Positions 18,244-26,181 of a stretch of 64,000 nucleotides of DNA are shown here, piece by piece. The stretch spans positions 3,534,001 through 3,598,000 of the forward strand of contig NZ_CP097289.1 of the NCBI RefSeq assembly GCF_023498005.1, in the 5' to 3' direction. Made by a program: the position numbers and the translations under genes. The DNA is from Streptomyces durmitorensis. GTDB lineage: Bacteria; Actinomycetota; Actinomycetes; Streptomycetales; Streptomycetaceae. The first letter of the stretch is position 1. The number at the start of each line of letters is the position of its first letter. Below the pieces are notes generated by a model. That model was not told the origin of the DNA. It searched no databases and worked only from the letters and a program-made list of their open reading frames with translations.

Positions 18244-19809
18244 ATGCCGCGTTTCATACGGTCAGCGGCCCTTGCCGCAGCAGGGGTCCTGGTCGCGGGG
18301 CTCGCCGTCGGCTGCGGCGGCTCCGACGGGGAAGGGGACAGGGACGACGCGCGGCCCGCGCCGACCGGCCCCGAGCAGTCGCCGAAGCCCGACCCCTCCT
18401 CGACGCTGCCCGCCTCGCTCACCACCCAGAAGCTCGACTGGGGCGGCTGCGAGGCGACCGGCAGCGACCCCGCGCCCGGCTCCGAATGGCAGTGCTCGAC
18501 CCTCAAGGTCCCCTTGGACTACGCGAAGCCGGACGGCGAGACGATCGACGTCGCCCTGATCCGCGCCAGGTCCACCGGCAAGGGCGAGCGCATCGGCTCG
18601 CTCCTGTTCAACTTCGGCGGTCCCGGCGGCTCCGGCGTCTCCATGCTGCCGTCGTTCGCCGACAGGTACGACACGCTGCGCGAGCGGTACGACCTGGTGA
18701 GCTTCGACCCGCGCGGGGTCGCGGGCAGCGAGGGCGTGCGCTGTCGCAGCGACAAGGAGACACAGGCCTCGGAGTCCGTCGACCTCACCCCGGACACCCC
18801 GGCCGAGGAAGCGGCGTACTTCAAGGACGCGGCCGACTTCGGCGCGGGCTGCGCGCGCGACGCGGGCAAGCTCCTCGGCCATGTCTCGACGGTCGAGGCC
18901 GCCCAGGACATGAACGTGATGCGCCAGGTGCTCGGCGACGAGAAGCTGCACTACATGGGCATCTCGTACGGCACCGAACTGGGCGGCACGTACGCCCACT
19001 TGTTCCCCAAGAAGGTGGGACGCCTCACCCTGGACGCCGTCGTCGACCCGAGCGCGGACTCGGTGGGCCACGCCAAGAACCAGGCGCGGGGCTTCCAGCG
19101 CGCCCTGGAGAACTACCTGAAGTCCTCGGGCCAGGACCCGAAGGCGGGCTCGCAGAAGATAGTGCGCCTTCTGAAGCGTCTCGACGCGAAGCCGCTGCCC
19201 GGCTCGGGCGACCGGAAGCTCACCCAGTCCCTGGCGCTCACCGGCATCACGGTCACCCTGTACAGCAAGCAGAGCTGGCCCGCCCTGACCCGTGGCCTGG
19301 AGCAGGCGGAGAAGGGCGACGGATCGGCGCTGCTCCAGCTGGCCGACGCCTACAACGAACGGGATCCGTCGGGCCGTTACAGCACGCAGAGCCACTCGCA
19401 GCGCTCGATCTCCTGCCGTGACGCCAAGGCGCGGACGACGCCCGCGCAGGCGAAGCAGCAGCTCGGTGAGTTCCGCGAGATATCGCCGGTCTTCGGCGAG
19501 TTCATGGGCTGGGACACGGCGGGCTGGTGCCATTCCTGGCCGGTGGCCGGGCTGCACGACTCCCCCGACGTCAGCGCCCCCGACGCGGCGCCGATCCTGG
19601 TGGTCGGCAACACCGGGGACCCGGCGACGCCCTACGAAGGCGCCCGCAAGATGGCGGACGAGCTGGGCAAGGGCGTCGGCGTCGAGCTGACCTGGAAGGG
19701 CGAGGGCCACGGGGCGTACGGCAGCGGCAGCGGCTGCGTGGACGACACGGTGAACGCCTACCTCCTTGACGGCAAGGCACCGAAGGACGGCACGGTCTGC
19801 GAGACCTGA
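18244..19809 (+). CDS. second tripeptidyl-aminopeptidase-like lipoprotein, tandem paralogue
   Basis: 521 residues, the same fold and order as the preceding gene. Lipobox LAVGC with Cys24, then FNFGGPGGSGVSML, nucleophile elbow GISYGTELGG, Asp in GNTGDPATPYEGA and His in GEGHGAYGSGSGC. The segments around the catalytic residues are nearly identical to the neighbour, so this is a tandem duplication that has since diverged in the linker and cap regions. An extracellular membrane-anchored exopeptidase is inferred. The ATG follows a GAGGGG site. A strong hairpin follows the gene. Different substrate preferences for the two copies are possible but not visible. Confidence 0.9.
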   Translation: MPRFIRSAALAAAGVLVAGLAVGCGGSDGEGDRDDARPAPTGPEQSPKPDPSSTLPASLTTQKLDWGGCEATGSDPAPGSEWQCSTLKVPLDYAKPDGETIDVALIRARSTGKGERIGSLLFNFGGPGGSGVSMLPSFADRYDTLRERYDLVSFDPRGVAGSEGVRCRSDKETQASESVDLTPDTPAEEAAYFKDAADFGAGCARDAGKLLGHVSTVEAAQDMNVMRQVLGDEKLHYMGISYGTELGGTYAHLFPKKVGRLTLDAVVDPSADSVGHAKNQARGFQRALENYLKSSGQDPKAGSQKIVRLLKRLDAKPLPGSGDRKLTQSLALTGITVTLYSKQSWPALTRGLEQAEKGDGSALLQLADAYNERDPSGRYSTQSHSQRSISCRDAKARTTPAQAKQQLGEFREISPVFGEFMGWDTAGWCHSWPVAGLHDSPDVSAPDAAPILVVGNTGDPATPYEGARKMADELGKGVGVELTWKGEGHGAYGSGSGCVDDTVNAYLLDGKAPKDGTVCET

Positions 19810-19851
19810 GCATGTCAGCCCGTCCGGCGTTTGAGGACGAGCCGTCAAGGC

Positions 19852-19886
19852 GATGGGGCCCGCACCTTGAAGGTGCGGGCCCCATC
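19852..19886. terminator. bidirectional terminator between peptidase and moeZ
   Basis: Near-perfect inverted repeat, GATGGGGCCCGCACCTT with its reverse complement, almost without a loop. It lies between two convergent genes and can serve both. Confidence 0.8.
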
Positions 19887-19904
19887 TCCGTTCAGGCGCT
19901 ACGC

Positions 19905-21083
19905 CTAGTAGACCGGCTTGTCGGGCTCGATCTGGTTGACCCAGCCGATCACGCCGCCGCCCACATGCACCGCGTCGGAGAAGCCCGCGGACTTCAGCAC
20001 GGCGAGGACTTCCGCGGACCGGACACCCGTCTTGCAGTGCAAGACGATCTTCTTGTCCTGCGGAAGGCTCTCCAGGGCGGTGCCCATGAGGAACTCGTTC
20101 TTCGGGATCAGCTTGGCGCCGGGGATCGCGACGATCTCCCACTCGTTCTGCTCGCGCACGTCGATGATCTCGATCTTCTCGTCCGCGTCGATCCACTCCT
20201 TGAGCTGCTTGGGAGTGATCGTCGAGCCGAGCGCCGCCTCCTGGGCCTCGTCCGACACGACGCCGCAGAAGGCTTCGTAGTCGATGAGCTCGGTGACGGT
20301 GGCGTTCGGGCCGCAGACCGCGCAGTCCGGGTCCTTGCGGACCTTGACCTGGCGGTACTGCATCTCCAGGGCGTCGTAGATCATCAGGCGCCCGACCAGC
20401 GGGTCACCCACGCCGGCCAGGACCTTGATCGCCTCGGTGACCTGGATGGAGCCGATCGACGCGCAGAGCACGCCGAGCACGCCGCCCTCGGCGCAGGACG
20501 GGACCATGCCGGGGGGCGGGGGCTCCGGGTAGAGGCAGCGGTAGCACGGGCCGTGCTCGCTCCAGAAGACGGACGCCTGGCCGTCGAAGCGGTAGATCGA
20601 ACCCCATACGTACGGCTTGTTGAGCAGCACGCAGGCGTCGTTGACCAGGTAACGCGTGGCGAAGTTGTCCGTGCCGTCGACGATCAGGTCGTACTGGCTG
20701 AAGATGTCCATCACGTTCTCGGCCTCGAGCCGCTCTTCGTGGAGGATCACGTTCACGTACGGGTTGATGCCGAGGACGGAGTCCTTCGCCGACGCCGCCT
20801 TGGAGCGGCCGATGTCGGCCTGGCTGTGGATGATCTGGCGCTGCAGGTTCGACTCGTCGACCTCGTCGAACTCCACGATGCCGAGCGTGCCGACGCCCGC
20901 CGCGGCGAGATACATCAGCGCCGGTGACCCGAGGCCGCCGGCGCCGACACACAGCACCTTGGCGTTCTTCAGCCGCTTCTGCCCGTCCATCCCGACGTCG
21001 GGGATGATCAGGTGGCGGGAGTACCTGCGAACCTCGTCGACGGTGAGCTCAGATGCTGGCTCGACCAGGGGTGGCAGCGACAC
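19905..21083 (-). CDS. moeZ: MoeZ/MoeBR adenylyltransferase-sulfurtransferase
   Basis: Activates the C-terminal glycine of small sulfur carrier proteins (MoaD, ThiS, CysO types) by adenylation and then transfers sulfur to them; 392 residues. The N-terminal ThiF/E1-like domain has the nucleotide loop GAGGLGSPAL, the RxxxQ segment NLQRQIIHSQADIGRSK and zinc cysteines (CYRC and CAVC). The C-terminal rhodanese domain (about 280-392) carries the active-site loop HCKTGVRS with the persulfide cysteine. A GTG start follows GGAG by five bases. The spherulin-like gene ends 63 bases upstream on the same strand. The gap has inverted CGGAA/TTCCG boxes, so moeZ may have its own promoter. Confidence 0.95.
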   Translation of the reverse strand: MSLPPLVEPASELTVDEVRRYSRHLIIPDVGMDGQKRLKNAKVLCVGAGGLGSPALMYLAAAGVGTLGIVEFDEVDESNLQRQIIHSQADIGRSKAASAKDSVLGINPYVNVILHEERLEAENVMDIFSQYDLIVDGTDNFATRYLVNDACVLLNKPYVWGSIYRFDGQASVFWSEHGPCYRCLYPEPPPPGMVPSCAEGGVLGVLCASIGSIQVTEAIKVLAGVGDPLVGRLMIYDALEMQYRQVKVRKDPDCAVCGPNATVTELIDYEAFCGVVSDEAQEAALGSTITPKQLKEWIDADEKIEIIDVREQNEWEIVAIPGAKLIPKNEFLMGTALESLPQDKKIVLHCKTGVRSAEVLAVLKSAGFSDAVHVGGGVIGWVNQIEPDKPVY

Positions 21084-21146
21084 GGGGACTCCGTTGGTCG
21101 GTATTTCGGAACGGTGGTTCTTTCCGTAACACTGCCACGCCCTTCT

Positions 21147-21896
21147 TCATTCCGAGACACCCGTTCCGATACGCGAGACGATTTCGTCCCAGTACCCGGG
21201 CATCGACTCCCAGGGGTCGTCCGCTCCCCCACCCTCCACGCGGTCGGTGAAGTAGATCGTCGAAGCGCCCTGCCAGCGTGCGATGCGCAGCGCCTCGTCG
21301 AGATGGCCGCGCGGCATGCCGTGCACGAAGTGGCAGAAGCGCTCGGGCGGATAGTCGGCGGTCCACTCGGCCACCTGTGACCAGCGGTAGTCGCTCCAGG
21401 GGCCCGAGAAGGTCACCAACTGGTCGGCGGATTCGGCGTATCCGGGATACGGATGGGTGCCGTGGCCCAGGACGATGTGCGCGTCGTCACAGAGCGCGCG
21501 CAGCGTCGTGACCGTCCTGCGCACCTCCGGGAGAGCGGCGCGCTCGGTGGGGCAGCGGTCGAGGGAGAAGCCGTCGACCTGGTACCAGTCGAGGTAGCGG
21601 TGGGCGTCGGAGACGAGCTCCCCGAAGCCGCGTGCTCCGTACATCACGTCGAGGTGACCGAGAACACGCACGCCCGCGTTCCGCAGCCGCCCCGCCGCCT
21701 CCAGGCAGTGCGGGTCGGGCCGGTCGCCAGGACCCCGGCTCACGTTCAGCACGACCCAGTGCAAAGGGGCACCGGGGCGGGTGAGTTGGGACCATTCGGC
21801 GGGGGCGACGAGGGGGTGCGCGAAGCCCGGGATGCCGAAGCCGAGACGTACGTCGGTGTGTGCGGTGCCTGTGGCTGTGCTGGTCAGATGCGGCAT
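21147..21896 (-). CDS. spherulin-4 (GH135-like) fold protein, active site divergent
   Basis: 249 residues resembling spherulation-specific family 4 (PF12138), the TIM-barrel family of fungal Sph3 (GH135), which acts on galactosaminogalactan. Recognisable segments are WVVLNVSRGPGDRPD, VRVLGHLDVMYGARG, YLDWYQVDGFSLDRCPT and VTFSGPWSDYRW. The FxDE-like motif reads SLDR, the NPGT-like loop reads GHGTH, and the FEG-like motif reads FSG, so only part of the acidic active site remains. There is no signal peptide, so it is probably cytosolic. The ATG lies inside the end of the epimerase gene (13-base overlap), implying coupled translation. It is the last gene of the putative polysaccharide operon. 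Confidence 0.75.
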   Translation of the reverse strand: MPHLTSTATGTAHTDVRLGFGIPGFAHPLVAPAEWSQLTRPGAPLHWVVLNVSRGPGDRPDPHCLEAAGRLRNAGVRVLGHLDVMYGARGFGELVSDAHRYLDWYQVDGFSLDRCPTERAALPEVRRTVTTLRALCDDAHIVLGHGTHPYPGYAESADQLVTFSGPWSDYRWSQVAEWTADYPPERFCHFVHGMPRGHLDEALRIARWQGASTIYFTDRVEGGGADDPWESMPGYWDEIVSRIGTGVSE

Positions 21897-22837
21897 GCCG
21901 CCTCCATCCAGATGTCGGCGAGTGATTCTTCGAGGTTGATCCGGGGGCGCCAGCCGAGCCGGTCGCGCGCGGTGCGCACGTCGGCCTGCTGCCAGCTGCC
22001 GCACCCGTCGGGATAGGGGTAGGCAGCCGGGCTCCCGTGGTCGGATTCGGTGCGGGGGTGCCCGATGGATTGCCTCAGGCCCACTTGGTCGAGCTCGTGC
22101 AGCGCCCCGCCGTACCCCGCGACGCGCGCGAGGACGGCCGCCGCGTCACGCAGCCGCACGGCCCGGCCCGCGCCGATGTTCACGATCCCCTGGGCCGCGG
22201 AGAGCGAGGCCGCGTGCACGGCGCGCGCCACATCGCGTACGTCGATGAAGTCCCGCTGCACGCCGAGGCCCCCGAGCTTGAGCTCGCCGTCACCGGCCTG
22301 CATGGCCCGCCGCATGGCCTCGGCGAGCCGCCCGAGCGGCGATCCGGCCGGGGTGCCGGGGCCCGCGGGAGAGAACACCCGCAGGACGACGGCGTCCAGA
22401 CCGGACCCGAGGACCAGCTCGGTGGCCGCGAGCTTGCTGACTCCGTACGGTCCGCCGGGCCTGGGCACGGCGTCCTCCGCGGTGGAGGATCCCGGCTGGC
22501 TCGGCCCGTACTCGGCGGCGCAGCCCAGCTGCACCAGGCGCGCCCCGCATCCGCTGCGGCGCAGGGCCTCGCAGATCGTGGCGACGGCGACGGTGTTGTG
22601 CCGGGTCAGCTCGCGGGCACCGCCGCGGGTGGCCCCCGCGCAGTTGATGACGACTCCCGGGTGCACGGCGTCCAGGAAGCGGGTGAGCGCGCCGGGGCTG
22701 CCGCTCGCGAGGTCGAACCGTACGTCCGAGTCGTCACCGCGGCCGAGCGCGGTGAGCTGCACCGCCGGGTCGGCGAGCAGCCGGTCGGCGACGAACCGGC
22801 CGAGGTATCCGTTGGCTCCGATCAACAGCACCCTCAT
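21884..22837 (-). CDS. NAD-dependent epimerase/dehydratase (extended SDR)
   Basis: 317-residue Rossmann-fold enzyme. It has the NAD-binding loop GANGYLGRF at residues 8-16, an acidic residue pattern after beta 2, CAGATRGG, and the catalytic YGVSK. Together these indicate a nucleotide-sugar epimerase, dehydratase or reductase; the exact reaction is open. The family commonly supplies UDP-sugars for polysaccharides. The start ATG overlaps by four bases the stop of a 15-codon reading frame that itself has a strong ribosome site (GGAGAA). Its last codons overlap the spherulin-like gene. Context suggests it makes the sugar donor for the glycosyltransferase of the same operon. Confidence 0.88.
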   Translation of the reverse strand: MRVLLIGANGYLGRFVADRLLADPAVQLTALGRGDDSDVRFDLASGSPGALTRFLDAVHPGVVINCAGATRGGARELTRHNTVAVATICEALRRSGCGARLVQLGCAAEYGPSQPGSSTAEDAVPRPGGPYGVSKLAATELVLGSGLDAVVLRVFSPAGPGTPAGSPLGRLAEAMRRAMQAGDGELKLGGLGVQRDFIDVRDVARAVHAASLSAAQGIVNIGAGRAVRLRDAAAVLARVAGYGGALHELDQVGLRQSIGHPRTESDHGSPAAYPYPDGCGSWQQADVRTARDRLGWRPRINLEESLADIWMEAACRI

Positions 22838-22881
22838 CGGGCGGCTCCCGGCTTGGATTCTCGGATGCTGGGGGTGCTCAT
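22834..22881 (-). CDS. 15-residue reading frame overlapping the epimerase start
   Basis: ATG preceded by GGAGAA encodes MSTPSIRESKPGAAR and ends in a TGA that shares ATGA with the epimerase start. It may be a translational-coupling leader rather than a functional peptide. Conservation is unknown. Confidence 0.4.
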   Translation of the reverse strand: MSTPSIRESKPGAAR

Positions 22882-22916
22882 CTGGCGTTCTCCTTCAGGG
22901 GGTTGCCGTAATTCAC
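22878..22916 (-). CDS. 12-residue reading frame feeding the next small frame
   Basis: GTG encodes MNYGNPLKENAR and stops in ATGA with the next small frame. It contains the GGAG of that frame. No clear ribosome site of its own. Speculative. Confidence 0.25.
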   Translation of the reverse strand: MNYGNPLKENAR

Positions 22917-22988
22917 GGGGTAAGGCCCGCGGTGTCGGCCCCGCGGGAGAGAAAGATTTCGAGTGGCCGCCGACCGCGGCGCGCACGC

Positions 22989-24239
22989 TCAAGGCGCCCC
23001 GTCGGCATGCGCGGACGCCCGGCTGAGCACCCGCGAGGAATGGAGCAGCAGCACGCCCGCGGCGGCGCCGCACGCGACGACGGGCACGACACCGGGCCCC
23101 CAGGCCCGGACCGCCCCCTCGACCGGGGCCGCCAGCCACGCGCACCCGGGCAGCCGCCCGGCGAACACCGAGGCGAGCGCAACCGCCTCCGCCGCTCCCG
23201 CGGCCCCCAGCATCAGCAGGGGCGCCCGCGTGAATCCGTACGAGGAGAGCAGCCGGGCGAGCAGCAGCAGCGCGCCGAGCGCCCCGGCCCCGGCGGACGC
23301 CGGCACCCCATAGGCGGCGCCGGCCCCCATGAGCAGTGCTCCCAGGGCGCACAGGTACAGCGCGACCACGCACACGAGCAACGGCCGGACAGAGGCGGTG
23401 AATTCGGTGAGCCCCCGGCTGAGCGAAAGACGCCGCCGTGCCCCTACGGAGAACAGCCGCGCGCACCACAGCGCGGGCGCGACAGCGAGTGAGAGCCCCA
23501 GTGCGGCAGCGGTCGACGGCGCCCAGGGGCCGTCGGGCCCGCCCGATACGGCGGCCCGCAGCAGCCCGTCGCCGAAGAGGGCGTACGCGACGAGAAGGCA
23601 GGCCCACGCGCGCGTGGCCGGCACGACATGGTGCGCGGACCGCAGCGGGCCGTACCGAAGAGCCACGCGCAGGGCGACGGCCACGGCGAGCGCTCCGCCG
23701 AGCCCCACCGCGAGCCGCGCACGCCCCTCGCTCAGCTCCCACCCCACGGCGGCGATCGCGCAGGCCACACCCGGCAGCAGGGCGAACAGCGCCCATCCGG
23801 CGGGCACTTCGGGCGCCCCTTGAGAGGGAGGCGTCCCGGGGAGGGCGCGCTCCTCCTCGTCACGCGGCACGCGCGCGTACATCTCCTCGGCGAGCGCGAA
23901 CACGTCCCGGTGCCTGAACCGCGCCGCGGTCCGGTCGGTCACTCCGTGCGCCTCAAGCCCCGCGGCGATCTCCAGCGGGTCGACGGCACGCTCGCACAGC
24001 TCTCGATGCCGGTGCATCAGCGCCTTCACGGGGTCGACGGCTCCGCGCCGCGCGGGCTTGGCCCCCGCTCCGGCGCCACCGCCCGTTGCCGTCCCCGTTG
24101 CCGTCACCGTTCCCGTCCCTCGCCAGGCCGCGGGCTCGCGCACCAGTGCCGCGTCGGCCACCAGTTCCTCCGAGCGCACATCCCAGCCGCCGGGGCTCCC
24201 CGGAGCCCGTGGCGCGTCCGTCTTCTGCTGCTCGCTCAT
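22989..24239 (-). CDS. polytopic membrane protein of the polysaccharide-like operon
   Basis: 416 residues that I cannot assign to a named family. The first about 150 residues are hydrophilic: a low-complexity Thr/Gly/Ala stretch (TVTATGTATGGG) and then a compact helical region (VKALMHRHRELCERAVDPLEIAAGLEAHGVTD in part) with an apparent helix-turn-helix flavour. From about residue 155 there are some eight to nine membrane segments, with short polar loops and a basic loop ARRRLSLSRG. The start ATG overlaps the stop of the glycosyltransferase gene (ATGA), so the two are translated together. Position suggests a role comparable to the membrane transporter PelG, but length and segment number do not match it, so this is only inference. 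Confidence 0.75.
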   Translation of the reverse strand: MSEQQKTDAPRAPGSPGGWDVRSEELVADAALVREPAAWRGTGTVTATGTATGGGAGAGAKPARRGAVDPVKALMHRHRELCERAVDPLEIAAGLEAHGVTDRTAARFRHRDVFALAEEMYARVPRDEEERALPGTPPSQGAPEVPAGWALFALLPGVACAIAAVGWELSEGRARLAVGLGGALAVAVALRVALRYGPLRSAHHVVPATRAWACLLVAYALFGDGLLRAAVSGGPDGPWAPSTAAALGLSLAVAPALWCARLFSVGARRRLSLSRGLTEFTASVRPLLVCVVALYLCALGALLMGAGAAYGVPASAGAGALGALLLLARLLSSYGFTRAPLLMLGAAGAAEAVALASVFAGRLPGCAWLAAPVEGAVRAWGPGVVPVVACGAAAGVLLLHSSRVLSRASAHADGAP

Positions 24240-25981
24240 ACGCCCGCCCCCTTCAACCGCTCCGGCAACCGCTCGGGCCCGTCCGCCTCTTGCGCCCAGC
24301 TGGGCGCGCCGCCCGGTCCCGAGCCCGCGTCACCGCCGCCCGCGGCGACCGCCCACCGTCCCGGTACGTACGCCTCCGCCGGGTTGCCGAAGGGCACCGG
24401 CTCGCCCGCGTCGTCGACCGCCTCCCTGCGCACCGGGCAGTGCGAGACGATCTCCAGGTAGATGCCGCGGAACGCCTCGATGTTCTGCTCCACGGTGAAC
24501 AGTTCGAGCGCCCGCGCACGCGCCGCAGCCCCGAGCCGCTCGCGCCGCCCGGCGTCGCGCAGCAGCGCCACGCACGCCTCGGCGAGCGCACGCGGATTGC
24601 GCGGCGGCACCACGAGCCCGGTGCCGCCGATGACCTCGACGACCGCGCCGACGTCCGTGGAGACCGTCGCGCGCCCGCAGAACATCGCCTCGACCAGGCT
24701 GATCGGAAAGCCCTCGACGACGCTCGAAAGGACGACGACGCTCCCCGCGGCATAGGCGTCCTCAAGGTCGGGCACCTCGGGCGCACCGATCTCCTCGAAG
24801 GACACGGGGTTGTCCCCGACGGCGTGCGCGCCCTGGGCCTCGTCGGGGAAGAGCTGCGCGGCGAGCGCCTTGCAGTGCGCGAGGTAGGCGGCCGCCTCCG
24901 GCCCTTCCGCGGGCGCACCGACGATGCGCAGCAGCGCCTTCGGCTCCTCCTTGCGGACCTCCGCGAAGGCGTGGAGCAGGGAGATCAGGTCCTTCGCGGG
25001 CTCGATGCGCCCGACCCAGAGGAGGGTGTCGGGGTCGCCCGGGTCCTCCCGGTCGCCGACCTCCGCGAAGCGCGAAGCCTCCATGCCCGGATAGACCGTG
25101 CGCAGCTTCGCCCGCTCGGCTCCGCACCGCTCCTGCCAGCGGCGGGCGTGCGTGTTGCCGGGGGTGACGATCGTGGCCTGGCGGTACACCTCGGCGGCGA
25201 GCCTGCCGTGGAAGGAGGTGAGCAGCGCCCGCGCGGGTGCGCTCAGCGCCTCGTCGCCGGTCGCGAGGTAGTGCGCCCTCAGCTGTATGCCGTACTCGGT
25301 GACCAGGAGCGGCACCCCGGAGAAGTGCTTGGCGAGGAGGCCGGGGATGGCCGCGGGGCCGCCGGACGTGGCGTGGCACAGGTCCACCGCGCCGAGGTCG
25401 TCGTCGCCGTACCAGTCGAGGGAGAGCGGCCGCAGCGCGCGCTCCAGGAGGCCCGCCACGGCAAGGAGGTCGGGTACGCGTGCGGTGCGTGCGGCGCGGA
25501 GTGCGCCCGGCGCGCGGCACGCGCCCTCCAGGGCGCGCACGGCCGCTTCGGAGCGCAGTGCGCCGACGAGGCCGCCCTGGTCCCCGGCCAGTTCGGCGAG
25601 GCCGTAGAGCGCACTGCCGAAACGGTCCGCCAACGCGTCACGGCTGCCGGAGGCCCCCACGGCGGAGCCCGCCCCGGAGTCGCACACCACCGCGGCCAGT
25701 TCGCCGAAGCACTCCACGAAGCGCCGCCGCGCCCGGCGTCCGTACCCGGCGCCGAAGGCGACGCCGTCGTCGTCGTCGACCGTCCACAGGGGCGCCGTGC
25801 GCACGCGGTTCACCTGGGGCGGCAGCTCGATCCAGCCCTGCGCCTCCTGCCGCTCGCTGCGGCTGAGGGCGTAGACGTCGAATTCGTGCTGCCCGAGCCC
25901 GCGCACGAGCCGGTCGCACCAGAGCCTGGCGTCACCGCTCACATACGGATAGCCACCCTCCGTAAGCAGTCCGATGCGCAC
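24236..25981 (-). CDS. PelF-like GT4 glycosyltransferase (DUF3492 type)
   Basis: 581-residue cytosolic retaining glycosyltransferase. The N-terminus RIGLLTEGGYPYVSGDARLW matches the start of DUF3492/PelF proteins, which bind a nucleotide sugar and extend the Pel polysaccharide. The GT4 half has LWVGRIEPAKDL, RIVGAPAEG, and the EX7E motif EGFPISLVE (near residue 425), followed by GLVVPPRNPRAL. The GTG chosen follows GGGGGTGTACGC and keeps the conserved start; an upstream open frame of 170 codons is compositionally odd and crosses a hairpin, so I reject it. The C-terminal about 40 residues are Gly/Pro-rich. First gene of the operon. Confidence 0.85.
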   Translation of the reverse strand: MRIGLLTEGGYPYVSGDARLWCDRLVRGLGQHEFDVYALSRSERQEAQGWIELPPQVNRVRTAPLWTVDDDDGVAFGAGYGRRARRRFVECFGELAAVVCDSGAGSAVGASGSRDALADRFGSALYGLAELAGDQGGLVGALRSEAAVRALEGACRAPGALRAARTARVPDLLAVAGLLERALRPLSLDWYGDDDLGAVDLCHATSGGPAAIPGLLAKHFSGVPLLVTEYGIQLRAHYLATGDEALSAPARALLTSFHGRLAAEVYRQATIVTPGNTHARRWQERCGAERAKLRTVYPGMEASRFAEVGDREDPGDPDTLLWVGRIEPAKDLISLLHAFAEVRKEEPKALLRIVGAPAEGPEAAAYLAHCKALAAQLFPDEAQGAHAVGDNPVSFEEIGAPEVPDLEDAYAAGSVVVLSSVVEGFPISLVEAMFCGRATVSTDVGAVVEVIGGTGLVVPPRNPRALAEACVALLRDAGRRERLGAAARARALELFTVEQNIEAFRGIYLEIVSHCPVRREAVDDAGEPVPFGNPAEAYVPGRWAVAAGGGDAGSGPGGAPSWAQEADGPERLPERLKGAGV

Positions 25982-26061
25982 GCGTACACCCCCGATCTCC
26001 CATATGGAGAGCCGCCGTTGGACCAGCGGCTCGCAGCGGGACGAACGTATGCGGACATGCC

Positions 26062-26095
26062 GGTGGCGTGATGGACGGTTGTCCATCACGCCACC
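26062..26095. terminator. perfect 15-bp hairpin between transporter and polysaccharide operons
   Basis: GGTGGCGTGATGGAC, loop GGTT, then the exact complement. It lies about 90 bases after the transporter ATPase stop and about 80 before the glycosyltransferase start, so it is either the terminator of the first operon or a leader attenuator/operator of the second. Confidence 0.65.
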
Positions 26096-26181
26096 AAAGG
26101 GGTGAACGGCCGTAACTTTCCCGTGCCGGTTGCGTTCTGTCGCGCTATGACACCCGGAGAGCGCTCTTTCGCTACGGAGCG

